The notes under the pieces are model-generated. The model ran no database searches. It was not told the origin of the DNA and was given only the letters and a program-made list of their open reading frames with translations. The translations under genes and the position numbers were made by a program. This document shows, piece by piece, positions 23,401-32,792 of a DNA stretch of 64,000 nt (positions are counted from its first letter, which is position 1; the number at the start of each line of letters is the position of its first letter). Origin of the DNA: Calliopum simillimum (taxonomy: Eukaryota; Arthropoda; Insecta; Diptera; Lauxaniidae); NCBI GenBank assembly GCA_951812925.1, contig OX638371.1, positions 32,338,101-32,402,100 of the forward strand. Reading direction: 5' to 3'.

Positions 23401-26400
23401 GGGCGGGAGACGAACCAAGGATCTCCAGGTTGGTAGCAGAAGTCGTTACCACTGCACCAGCCTTGCCCGGCTGCGAAGCCGACTTTTTGCCAGTTTTATT
23501 TGTGTGTTAATACGTATTGATATATCATAATTGTTGTTTTTGTGTTATTTATTGATATTTGGTATAGTTGTTCCTTTGGAACAAATTCAATACCGATTGC
23601 AGGTGTTTCCACCTTATCAGGGCGTGTTCTCCCAAATAACTTTAAGAATTTTTTAAGTGTGTTACTTAATGACATTTTATATTGAAATTGATTTTTTATT
23701 TAATTGAACTTTTAGTCATATATTTGCAAAGATCGATTTACATATAAATCTATCAATGCATTTTTCTAACACATAATTATGACAAATCAAGGAACGGATT
23801 AAAAACACGGCTATAGTGACAAAGACTCATCAGACTATTTTTGTTGTAATTATAATTATATTTATTTTACTAAATTAATTATAATTGAAAAATTGCAAGT
23901 TTGAAAACTTTTTGTGTTTTCAAACTTGCAATTTTTCAATTATAATTAATTTAGTAAAATAAATATAATTATAATTACAACAAAAATAGTCTGATGAGTC
24001 TTTGTGGCGAAAGACGAAACATATGTCACTATAGCCGTGTTTTTAATCCGTTCCTTGATTTGTCATAATTATGTGTTAGAAAAATGCATTGATAGATTTA
24101 TATGTAAATCGATCTTTGCAAATATATGACTAAAAGTTCAATTAAATAAAAAATCAATTTCAATATAAAATGTCATTAAGTAACACACTTAAAAAATTCT
24201 TAAACATATTCTTTTTAAAAAATATGGCCAATAAGTGCCTTAATTACTTTTTACGTATTTCATGGTGACATTTTAGAGTATCCATAACTAAGGAAAAATC
24301 GTAGATGGCCACTCAGGATATTTTTTGGAAAGGGGAAAAGCAGAATAGTCTAGTGCATTTTATGGAATAGAGCAGAAAAAATCTTTGCGTCCTGGAACTT
24401 AATATGCAAAATAGCAAAAACCTCGTTTTTCAAACTAAGTAAAATATACGTTCCAGGTCTGTACGCAGATCAGTAAATGTGGTGCAAACTGCCAAAGTGT
24501 TTTTGAAATTGTTTTTTGTTCATTCATTTGAGGGCACGTCGAAAATTCCGGAAAGTGTATTTTTAACTGTCACCCTAATGTATAAATCGTCGGTTAAGAG
24601 GTAAAACTTACTAAGTGCTAAACAATTCTTATGCACTTAGTGAGTTTTACCTCTTAACCGACGATATGTATCTCGTTTGTCTCGACTAATTTTGTTCTTT
24701 GAAAAATTACCTTTGACATTTCTCTGTCCAGTAACATGGGCTGTGCTAGTGATATTGCTTCAATTGAAACGTGGCGAAACCTGAAATAAAGAATAAAATT
24801 TGTTTTAGTTTTTCTGCTTAAGGGGTGTGAACTCTGTAAACGCTTTAATTTCGGTGGTTTTTATTTTATTAACTAAGAAAAATTGGCTTGACATATAAAT
24901 ATAAAACTTTGTATATGTATTAATTAAAGTTAGTACTACATGAAAAAATTTGATATTTTTTTTTATGTATCGAGTTTGGCCACAGTCCTCCGCCAAACAT
25001 GACGCGCCTAAAAATTAGCAAAACGGAGCGTCTAAAAGCAAAAAACCAAAAATATTTTTAAAGTCCATATAAATGACTTTAGCCTGACGTAGGGGATTTT
25101 GAAAATATCAATTTACAAAAAAATTACAACCGATTAAAAAAAAAAAAAATTGCATGAAATTTTCACTAAATAATAGTTATAAAAAAAAGTAAAAAATGAA
25201 AAAAAAAACTACAAAATGCCGTTGGGATCAAGTCGACCGGACAAAAACTCTTCAAGTTATGGTATCAACGCGGTTAAAAAAAAGGGTTTCGTGAAAACGG
25301 CGTTTAAAGTTTTAGAAAAGACAAATTGTACCAATATCAAATTTTTTCATGTAGTACTAACTTCAATTAATACATATACAAAGTTATATATTTATATGTC
25401 AAGCCAATTTTTCTTAATTAATAAAATAAAAACCACTTGAAATTAAAGCGTGTACAGTGTTCATATCCCTTAAGCGAGTAGCATTATTATATTTTATAAT
25501 TCCGAAACCCCTCAAAAACAAAGTTGTTCATTTAATCGTAGCTAAAGGCAATTATTAAAAGAATGCAGTTGAACGCTATAATCCTAAATATTGCAGATTT
25601 TAATTTTCGGATTATAGTATTCGACTGTAGTTTAATAGTACACTCAACATATGATCCTGTGGCCAACTTAATTCCGTGGAGATATTTTTTTATTTACAAA
25701 GTTCGTTTCGAGGGATATAACTCTATAAGAACGTTCTAGTTAATATGGTTGTTTTAGAGTTATATTGCTTATAAAGGACAGATCTAAAAACAATAAATGT
25801 GCAAAAAGTAACGGAACCATCGTGTGTCTAAAAGGGTATGGAAATCTTTTAAAATGTTTATATCAAAATTTATATTTAGCCTTTTAAGCTTGAGAGTCTT
25901 CAACAATGGTATTATAGAAAATTGTAATACTTAAAATAAAATCGTTTCATTCAAATAGCGAAAAATAAGTTGAATTTGAAAATTCGTTTTTTTTTTATCA
26001 TCTTTTTTATTTACAAGAGTGCTCAAAATAATAGTAGTGCTTACTTTAAAATTGAAAACGAGCTAAAAATATCTGAATTTTGATGAATTTGATGTATTTT
26101 ACAAGAGTTTGATCATAAGATATTAAAAAAATAATAGCAAGATTTCAGGTGATCAACATAATAGGAGTAGAAATTTTACAGTCGTGAAAATTTTGCAAGA
26201 TAGCTACTTTTTTTAAATTAAGGGTTAGTAAGAACATAACATTATCACTAGTATTTAGTTGCGTGGTTTTTGTTTTGAACAACACCAGCACAGCGCTTAA
26301 GCGTCGAGTCTACAAGATGTATGCCTGTGAACAATAATCAATCTACTTACATTAGTTTATGGTCTACCAACGTTTGCATGCATAAAGTTGGATTGCCAGT

Positions 26401-27430
26401 CTCATTATAATATGTGGCCAAATCGTCAGCAGGTGGATTTACAGGTAATTCACACTCTCCTAATACACCCACTACCAACGGCGGCATTTGGGACACGAGC
26501 TTAAACTTGCGGCGTATTTCATCATATTCCGAGAGACTAGTGGGTAGTGCAATTAGTTTATTTCTAAATTTTTCTATAACCGAATCAGCGAAACGCTTCA
26601 TGAATTTGCAAACTGAAGTGCGTGAAACACCAAAAAGTTCTGCAACTACGCGATAATCTGCACCATTTGCAAAAGCGTACAGCACCAATGCAACCCGTTT
26701 TTCAACTGATATAAGATTTTTCAATGGCACACTCGATCCATTAGGTTTTAAAGCATCATTCAGTTCTGCGCACAACCAGCTATAAGTTTTCTTTGTCATG
26801 CGAAATGTAGACAACCATTCTGTATCATTGAATCTTATTACAGCATCGTCATAAAAGCTAAGCTGCGGCGAAGGCGTACGTTCTCTAACATTTTCTTCTT
26901 CTTCTTCCTCATCTGCTTCGTCTTCTTCTTCCCCTTCTTCAAATTCTTCGCTTTTATCATCGTAGTCCTGTTCATCTTGAGAGGAAGTTTGAAATTGTTT
27001 TTTTAGTTCCTGCTGTTCCTTACTACGTTTATAGGATAAGTGTAATTTCGGCATTAGCTGTAGATAATTATTTTGTATGTCCATTAATTGACGGGCATAG
27101 GCAGCAATCAGTAACTTGCGGCGCCGTTGTATGCGCTGCTGACTGCGGCGTCGGCTCATAATAATCGCGCGTTGAAAATTAAGAAGATTTAATTGAAGAA
27201 GAAAAACAAGCTTCTGGCGTGTTTTCAGAGAGGCAACGGCGTTATTATTTGACGAATCATTCGAGTCGATTAATTCCTGATCTTTTATGGAAAAGCTTGT
27301 TGATACTTTTTTAACGGGTTCACCTTCATGAAGTTCAACATTGTTTTCTTAAATAAAAAAAAGACCTTTAGTACACTTAAAGTATGTTATGTATATATAA
27401 AGTTTAAATTGAAATACCATCAATCTCCAT
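20401..27430 (-). CDS. Domesticated PIF/Harbinger transposase-derived gene (HARBI1-like), four coding exons, 505 aa
   Basis: Exons are 27430-27418, 27347-26351, 24780-24711 and 20838-20401. All introns are GT..AG and the phases agree (1518 nt, no stop). It starts MEIDENNVELHEG. Residues 68-85 are Arg/Gln-rich, 138-160 are almost all Glu/Asp, and 220-257 form a helix-turn-helix (YRVVAELFGVSRTSVCKFMK) as in Harbinger transposases. Then comes PPLVVGVLGECEL, where the family has a catalytic Asp in GxIDxxx; here Gly301 stands in its place. Exon 3 (338-360) sits where WPGSxxD should be and lacks it. Exon 4 keeps SWLMSAY and MACCILHNLLEEEGDD; the third acid is Asp rather than Glu. It is intact over seven kilobases with spliced exons and broken catalytic sites, so it is likely a host gene, comparable to Drosophila PIF-like genes (DPLG). 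Its introns carry later transposon insertions. Confidence 0.75.
21542..23172. mobile_element. Palindromic Tc1-like element made of two inverted 3' halves, TA target duplication
   Basis: The ends CAGTGACTCACGAAATTGAT and its exact complement are flanked by TA (21540-21541 and 23173-23174). The left half carries the Tc1 transposase C-terminal two-thirds on the minus strand (22425-21982: YDWEKVIWSNKTKIN, FQQDNNPKHTAKKTQKWL). The right half carries the same region on the plus strand (22425-22760: MWVCLTTKGVGRVTK, QDNNPKHTAK, then SPDLNPIEHLWG). Stops interrupt both, so neither is active. Both termini are the same end of the parent element. Confidence 0.8.
23171..24190. mobile_element. SINE copies with three tail repeats; tRNA-like head at 23396-23480 (minus)
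   Basis: On the minus strand, the segment near 23450-23400 has TGGTGCAGTGG, matching the pol III A box, and GGTTCGTCTCC, close to the B box. The tail ATATTTGCAAAGATCGATTT occurs at 23172 and 23721, and inverted near 24130. The middle has the shared phrase GAAACATATGTCACTATAGC (about 24019). This is a tRNA-derived SINE with an inverted second copy, not a tRNA gene. Confidence 0.65.
24593..24668. repeat. Perfect hairpin, about 32-bp arms
   Basis: TCGTCGGTTAAGAGGTAAAA followed by CTTACTAAGTGC pairs with GCACTTAGTGAGTTTTACCT followed by CTTAACCGACGA across a 13-bp loop, with one mismatch. It lies about 40 bp from exon 3 of the Harbinger-derived gene, in its intron 3. Confidence 0.75.
24818..25473. 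mobile_element. piggyBac-type MITE with TTAA at both ends
   Basis: TTAA 24818-24821 and TTAA 25470-25473 flank inverted arms of about 130 bp (GGGGTGTGAACTCTGTAAAC on the left; ...GTGTTCATATCCC on the right). The TTAA duplication is the piggyBac hallmark. There is no transposase. The short frames 24996-24805 and 25216-25440 are the two arms read in opposite directions. Confidence 0.75.
26012..26340 (-). mobile_element. Tc1-like element end, decayed
   Basis: GTGCTCAAAATAATAGTAGT at 26020 is a typical Tc1-family terminus. Near 26340-26280 on the minus strand a remnant reads LVDSTLKRCAGV, like the transposase C-terminus LVxSMPRRCxAV. It abuts exon 2 of the Harbinger-derived gene. Confidence 0.5.
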
Positions 27431-27635
27431 TTGAATGGGCTCTAATTAAGAATATCGGTGCTGCAGTAATCGAAGATGGCTAGTTAAATTAATTGTTGCT
27501 TTTGTAATTTTCTTTCTTGATTTAATTTTTATCCAACTATTTAGGGAGCTTACAGTAATAACAGAATCGTTAACGAACACTATGAAATCTTCTTAGTACA
27601 AGCAACAAGAGGTAAGGAAATAGCACTCCAATCGA

Positions 27636-27762
27636 AATTCGATAAACACCTTCAATATGCTCAGCTTCGGGATGTTTATCAGTCTTCAATTTTGTCACTA
27701 ACGAAACTTAAAATACTTGAGTTGGATGTAAAGTCAATTCTTCTGTATGGCTGTGAAAAATG
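27636..27762 (+). pseudogene. LINE reverse-transcriptase fragment
   Basis: The frame reads FDKHLQYAQLRDVYQSSILS and then KLKILELDVKSILLYGCEK-stop. The KS(I/V)LLYGCE phrase marks the region downstream of the RT active site in many LINE ORF2 proteins. Confidence 0.5.
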
Positions 27763-28353
27763 ATAGCATGGTTAATTACTAGTACTTTTATTGACTAAAA
27801 ATTATTTGGAATTTTTAATTAAATCAGGTGCTTAAGTTTACTTAATCGACGCCAAAAACAGTCAAATCAACATTTTGGAAATAACGCCCAAAATGTAGGC
27901 TTTATTTCGTATACCCTTGTTATGTTCAACAAAATATCGGCCAGGTATCGCTTAAGTAAACTTGGAGCCAAATAAACAACCATCTACTAGATTTTTGGCG
28001 AAAAAAAATTAAAATACACACATTGGTCAAATAAAAAGTTTTACCGATTAAGTTATAAGCGAAACATGTCAAATAAAACAAGTTTTGAACGCAGCAAGTT
28101 GTTTGTTATTCAGTTCTATATAACAATTTATAAAAAAATGTACACGTAAACGTTTATTGTGAATTTTCAATTTTGATGTTGACGTTTCCACTATCCTGTA
28201 TTTTTCCGATTTTTTCTTTCACTGTCCTGTTATTCTTGTTTGGGAGCAATTAATCTTCGCGTTTTTTTTTGCCTCCAAGAAAGAAGACTAAATCCTTTTG
28301 CGAGCTCTTCGAATCTGTTTGTTCTTGTAAAAGAGTCTGCCGATAAGAAAAAT

Positions 28354-28473
28354 AATTTGACAGTTGTTTGTCGTTGTTGTTGTAGGTACCAGCTGGTACG
28401 TACAACAATTGACAGTTGTTGTTGTAGGTACCAGCTGGTACCTACAACAACAACGACAAACAACTGTCAAATT
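28354..28473. repeat. Left palindrome flanking the pavarotti fragment
   Basis: A 120-bp palindrome with ends AATTTGACAGTTGTTTGTCG and their complement. It contains two copies of TACCAGCTGGTAC flanked by GTTGTTGTTGTA. Its partner is at 29217-29347. Confidence 0.85.
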
Positions 28474-28550
28474 AGAAATTTTTTTTTGACAGCTGATATT
28501 TTTCTATTTGTTGTTTCCAAGATGATGTACAGCACAATATGACTAGAACA

Positions 28551-28638
28551 TCATTTCGCGTACGCTAATTGAGTTTCGCGTACGCTAATTGAGTAAATTG
28601 AGAGAGAGAGAGGAGTTTTCGCGTACGCGGAACGCCCC
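28551..28638. repeat. TTTCGCGTACGCTAATTGAG direct repeats and (GA)n run
   Basis: TTTCGCGTACGCTAATTGAG occurs twice in a row (28554-28594), followed by a GAGAGAGAGAG run and TTTTCGCGTACGCGGAACG. The pavarotti fragment is truncated directly against this block. Confidence 0.75.
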
Positions 28639-29085
28639 GCATCAGCTTCTGATAAAATCTCAAAACCATTTAACCGATCTGGCTTAAAAACATACTTTTT
28701 GGCTTGATAATCGGAGATAGTGCGGAAGAGTGAATCTAAACATCGTGGCATAATACCACGATGGCGTGCGTCACCAGTCATTGTGTATGTTTTGCCACTT
28801 CCAGTTACTCCATATGTAAAAAGTAAACTGTTCTTGCCGCGTATTAAATTTTCCACTAACGGTTCGGCGACAGCAGCATAAATATCACGCTGCGTTGAGG
28901 AGGGCTCAAAAACATGTTTGAAGATGTACTGAGTTTCTTTTTGGGCACCAGTCTTGTACTGAATCATCTAGATCTGCATCTGATTGGAGTGGTCGCACAC
29001 GACAATAAACATGGACAGGATCTTTTTGTGTAGCACTTCGCTCTGATGAGTGCGGTCGGCTACGTGGAGTCTTGGGAATTCGCAT
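28639..29085 (-). pseudogene. pav: 5' fragment of the kinesin-6 gene pavarotti (Pav-KLP/MKLP1)
   Basis: ATG at 29085 starts MRIPKTPRSRPHSSERSATQ, then DPVHVYCRVRPLQSDADL. After a frame change it resumes GAQKETQYIFKHVFEP, LVENLIRGKNSLLFTYGVTG (the P-loop GVTGSGKT), GIMPRCLDSLF and FKPDRLNGFEILSEADA. This is the first third of the kinesin-6 motor that bundles the central spindle. The segment between SDADL and GAQKE (about 20-40 codons) is missing, which shifts the frame. The rest of the motor, stalk and tail are absent. Beyond 28638 come CGCGTACGC repeats and a GA microsatellite. The piece lies exactly between two related palindromes (28354-28473 and 29217-29347). It cannot make a working motor. 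Confidence 0.75.
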
Positions 29086-29216
29086 TGGCGTGCGCCAATG
29101 TTTAGGCAAATTCGAAATTTCTTTTACTTTATTTATCGCGGGCACTTTCTGTATCCCAAATTGTTTCAACGAAAATTAAATTTCGAATTTCACTTTTTAT
29201 GTATACGCTTTTCCCA

Positions 29217-29347
29217 TTTTGACAGTTGTTGTTCAGTTGTTGTTGTAGGTACCAGCTGGTACCTACAACAATTGACAGTTGTTGTTCAGTTGTTGTTGTA
29301 CGTACCAGCTGGTACCTACAACAACAACGACAAACAACTGTCAAATT
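29217..29347. repeat. Right palindrome flanking the pavarotti fragment
   Basis: Ends TTTTGACAGTTGTTGTTCAG and ...GACAAACAACTGTCAAATT; it holds two TACCAGCTGGTAC cores. The sequence CAACGAAAAT..AAATTTCGA occurs on both sides (about 29166 and 29365), so the palindrome may have inserted with a duplicated target. Confidence 0.8.
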
Positions 29348-29491
29348 AGAAATAAAAAAATCGCGTCAACGAAAATTTTAAATTTCGAGACTCGTCCAAA
29401 ATGGACGCGAAAAATATTTGCACTTGCAAAATAATCTAAATTGTTATCTATGTACACTGGATAAAACACAAAATAACTAAATCAATAAATA

Positions 29492-30328
29492 ATGGCAGAT
29501 GACTACGAAGATAACATAAGCTACAAATCCATCAGGTGGGTGAAGAAATTCCATTAATCTTAATATTAAATACTAATTCTTGCCATTCTACACAGTTGTG
29601 AACAAATTCCGGAACTCTTTTTAGACGAACTTGTTGCCAAAAAGCATTTTAGTAATTTTGGAACAATTAATCGTTTCATACTGCGTCCCCGCTTGTGCTG
29701 CACCGTTGACTATGAAACCGAAGAGGATGCTGCAAACGCCTACGAAAACGCCGGCAATTTTAATGGAAAAGAATTTCTTGTTAACTATGCTGAAAAAGAG
29801 GTGGGACATGTACAAAACACTGAAGAATGGGTAGATCCTTATGTGCGGGCAGAGCTAGATGCAATGGGACGCAACATTACAGTAAGTGGCTCACCGGTTT
29901 CAATTATGAAACCACCACCATTACCAGTTGGAAACACAACAACAAAAGCTGATTTAAAAGAAATAAGGTGCAAGCCTTGCGGTAAGAGCTTCGCAACGTT
30001 TTTTACGTACCAGCAGCATATAAGAATACATAGAATTAAAAAATGTCCCTTTTGTCTTTATGAGACGAATCTATCGTCGAATTTACCAATTCATGTTGCA
30101 AGGCACATAAATGAATGTCAATTTCAGTGTGAAATTTGTGGACTTTCATTCAAAATACGACAATTATTAATAAGGCACATAAATCGTCAACATACACCTA
30201 ATTATGTTCCACCAAAGCCACATGCATTTTTTGGTTTTGTCATTCCACTATCCTGTATGCTGCTTTCTGATTGGTTGAACGGTTTCGTGTTGCTGTCAAT
30301 TATTAAAAAATTAAAAAAATACAATTAA
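29492..30328 (+). CDS. Chimeric frame: xmas-like N-terminal RRM joined to three C2H2 zinc fingers
   Basis: Exons are 29492-29535 and 29596-30328, with a 60-bp intron (AG|GTGGGT..CTACACAG|T) in phase 2, giving 258 aa. Residues 1-105 (MADDYEDNISYKSI, CEQIPELFLDELVAKKHF, FNGKEFLVNYAEKEVG) resemble the RRM-bearing N-terminus of Drosophila xmas, the TREX-2 mRNA-export scaffold. Its Sac3/GANP body is absent. Residues 140-160, 165-185 and 193-214 are C2H2 fingers (spacing C2-C12-H3/4-H). The last 40 residues are hydrophobic and look like read-through repeat: TTCCACTATCCTGTAT also occurs at 28186. The frame is open across the whole junction. Either a new fusion gene or two gene pieces that happen to stay in frame; the RRM assignment is from memory of xmas. 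Confidence 0.5.
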
Positions 30329-30718
30329 ATCATTAAAAAATTGTGGAAATAATTAAATTATGTAAATAATTAAATAATAATTAAATACGTGAACGATAAA
30401 TGTGCAATTGAGAAAAAGTGCTGAAATAATTGAATAAGAAAGAAAAAATAATGCGCAAACAAAATAAAATGTATGAATAAATTAGAAAATTTTAAGGTTT
30501 GCCAATAAAAGGAATATGAAATGATATGAAAGTGTGTCCATATGTACGATTTGATCTGGCAGTACTGTTCAAATGTCAAAAATTGGCAAACTCTCCTTTC
30601 TGTTTTGCATTAATTTTCGCTTTAAGCGGCATTGTGGTAAAAAATTGTAGTTTATTTTATTTTTTGTTTAATTTGTTAATTTTTGTTTTTAACGCAGATA
30701 TTTCATGCATTTAGGAAA

Positions 30719-30855
30719 CACTTAAACAACTTTTAGATCCACTTCTTAATAATTAGCAAAAGATCAATAGAAAAGAAGCTAAACTTTTTGAAGCTGAGCT
30801 AATAAATTTACGCGCCATTTCTGGAAAACTAGCAGCCACTGAAAAATTTCTTAAA
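30719..30855 (+). pseudogene. Coding-like fragment upstream of the HAT1 copy, unrecognised
   Basis: In the frame of the HAT1 ATG, the sequence reads LKQLLDPLLNN-stop-QKINRKEAKLFEAELIN and then LRAISGKLAATEKFLK. It is helical and looks coding, with one stop. It may be the end of a neighbouring gene carried along, or an N-terminal extension. Confidence 0.3.
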
Positions 30856-31722
30856 ATGGCCCAAATACATCTCTTTCAAGACCTTGTACTAGACGCACTG
30901 GAGGTAGTCGAATTCAAATTAAGTAAGTAAAGTCATAGTACGCAACAAAGAGGATATTTCAAATGACGCACTAAGCTTTCGTCCTTTAATGGCTCATCAG
31001 ATTTTTGGTGAATCTGAGAGCATTTTTGGCTATCAGGATTTAAAAGTACAACTATGGTACACCGCAGGTCCGTTACAAATATATTTGGGTACAGAATATT
31101 CAAGCAGCATAAGCCAACTTTCACAGGGTGACATCAAGCCCGATGATGTGGTTAACACTATTGCGCAAAAGTTGCCCGACGGCTGTTATTTTGTCAATAT
31201 GGATGAATTTTTGAAAACATTGGAAAAAGCAGAAAAATTCAAGCCATTCGGAGAGAAGGTTTTAGAACACACAATTGAGGATGGCGAGGAGAAAGGACGC
31301 ACATTTGAAATTTATCATTGTAATTACAAAATTCCATCATTTCTAAAGTTTTTTGTGCGCTTGGAGACGTTTGTCTTATGGTTTGTTGATGCTGCATCAT
31401 ACATTGATATTGATGATGCTCAGTGGAGCTATTTTGTTTGGTAAGTTCAAAACAAATTTTCATTATAGTTTGAAAAATTGAAGGTAAACATGTTTCTGCT
31501 CATTGAAAATATTTGTCAAAATGTGACCAAAAATCCCCGTAGACATTATCGTAAAAAATGTATGTAAATGTTTCAAAAGAATTTAGCCTCTTAGCCAAAA
31601 TGGATACACAATGGTTTCGCGCACGTTTACCAACTATGAACGAACGACTGGAGCAACTGCAGCAAGAGTATGAACTACTGGAGTCTGATTATAATTTAAT
31701 TATTGATAAGCTGCGTGTCTAA
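30856..31722 (+). pseudogene. Hat1: HAT1 (histone acetyltransferase type B catalytic subunit) copy with core deleted
   Basis: The ATG at 30856 opens MAQIHLFQDLVLDALEVVEF. A 16-nt insert gtaagtaaagtcatag (30923-30938) interrupts it; removing the insert restores VEFKL-IRNKEDISNDALSF. The frame then runs through MAHQIFGESESIFGYQDLKV, PDDVVNT, FKPFGE and DAASYIDIDD to YFVW at 31440, the HAT1 N-terminal domain. GTAAGT follows; 28 nt later an AG precedes FEKLK, as in the family's FEKY. The GNAT acetyltransferase core is missing. 31600-31722 reads MDTQWFRARL..TMNERLEQLQQEYELLESDYNLIIDKL, which matches the HAT1 C-terminal helix. AATAAA lies at 31801. Shrunken introns and the lost catalytic centre mark a pseudogene of genomic (not retro) origin. 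Confidence 0.7.
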
Positions 31723-31859
31723 ATACGGGGTTATTTATTTCGTTGTGTAATGTTTAAATTTTTTTATTTTTTTCTACTAATTTTTGTTTAAATTATTATA
31801 AATAAAGTTCGTAAGTTCTGTTTGTCTTTAAAAAAAGTGCTTTTTATTCATAGGAATTT

Positions 31860-32380
31860 CTTGTTCCTCCGAAATTTTGATATACATATCGTCAGCTGAA
31901 ATGCAAAAAGGCGTTACTACAAAAAACGTTTCAAAACTCCAAATATGTTAGAATTTAAGGCCAGTTTTAGCTAGTATTGCTTAATACCTTGCACTCTAGG
32001 AGCTATGCATTTTTGCTAGTTGCTTTGTCTCTCAATTCTCAATCTAGCCCCATTTTTTGCTAGTTGTCTAATATAATGGGAACATGCACTCTGGAAATCT
32101 TCATTAAGAGGTTTGCATTTTTGCTTGTTGCTTTATCTCTTGAACCTCAATCTCAATCTTGTAATTTCCTTCGTTAGATATAACCCAGTTTTGCTAGTTG
32201 TCTAATTTTTTGGGAACCTTGCTCCAAACTATGTTCAATTTTGAATGTTGTTGTCAACATTGGTACTACATATGAACATATGCTAACATTTAGGGTTGCC
32301 ACCCTTATCTGGCGAAAGGTTGTTAAACTAATTTATAGTAGGGCAGGTTCGAACAACTTAACTAGTTGTCAACTTATATG
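31860..32380. repeat. Imperfect direct repeats, TTTTGCTAGTTG units
   Basis: TTTTTGCTAGTTG or a close form occurs at about 32011, 32055, 32123 and 32190, each followed by similar text (CTTTGTCTCTCAA, GTCTAATATAATGGGAAC). No gene is seen. Confidence 0.5.
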
Positions 32381-32480
32381 ACATATTGGGGTGTACAGAC
32401 TATCAAATTACAAAAATTTATTTGATGAATTCGAATTTGGCATCACTTATTTTGCCGTCAAAATAATTTGTATGTGGGGT

Positions 32481-32582
32481 GTCACACGATGGGCACGGGC
32501 GCGGAGGGAAATGAAAAGCACCACTTCCCTCCGCTTGACTTCAAATATGACGTGCCTTATATGCCCGTGCCCTTCGTGTGAC
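32481..32582. repeat. GC-rich hairpin, about 100 bp
   Basis: GTCACACGATGGGCACGGGC pairs with GCCCGTGCCCTTCGTGTGAC. Inside it, GCGGAGGGAA pairs with TTCCCTCCGC. It is GC-rich compared with its surroundings and is probably a small MITE. Confidence 0.7.
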
Positions 32583-32792
32583 TTCACTATATGGATTTGA
32601 TGAGTTTTTGATAGTGAGAACGCTTTTTCAAATAATTTGTCAAAAACTTTGAAAAAAAAACAAAAATTTTTGACTTTTCGTTGACTTGACGAGTGATTTA
32701 GTGAGTTATTTGAAAGTGTGAACGCAAATACATTTTTCTGTATGCGTATTTTGATTTAAAAAAAAAGATTTCAACGAGTGCACATTAGATAG

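Larger units (their letters stand above)
21060..24530. repeat. Outer inverted repeat (about 350-bp arms) inside intron 3 of the Harbinger-derived gene
   Basis: The left arm, about 21060-21420, contains TACAGACCTGGAACGTATG and TTCCAGGACGCAAAG. The right arm, about 24265-24530, is its complement (CTTTGCGTCCTGGAACTTAA, ATACGTTCCAGGTCTGTACG). The arms enclose the Tc1 palindrome and SINE tails, so this is a foldback element or inverted duplication that collected insertions. Confidence 0.7.

Noticed and set aside
23396..23480. tRNA gene
   Set aside because: Pol III boxes are present, but flanking sequence repeats elsewhere and the cloverleaf is not convincing; a SINE head is the better reading.
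26414..26656. Plus-strand 80-codon frame
   Set aside because: Shadow of exon 2 of the Harbinger-derived gene.
28230..28542. Frames on both strands with Gln/Cys/Tyr-rich repeats
   Set aside because: They are the palindrome read through (GTTGTTGTA units), not proteins.
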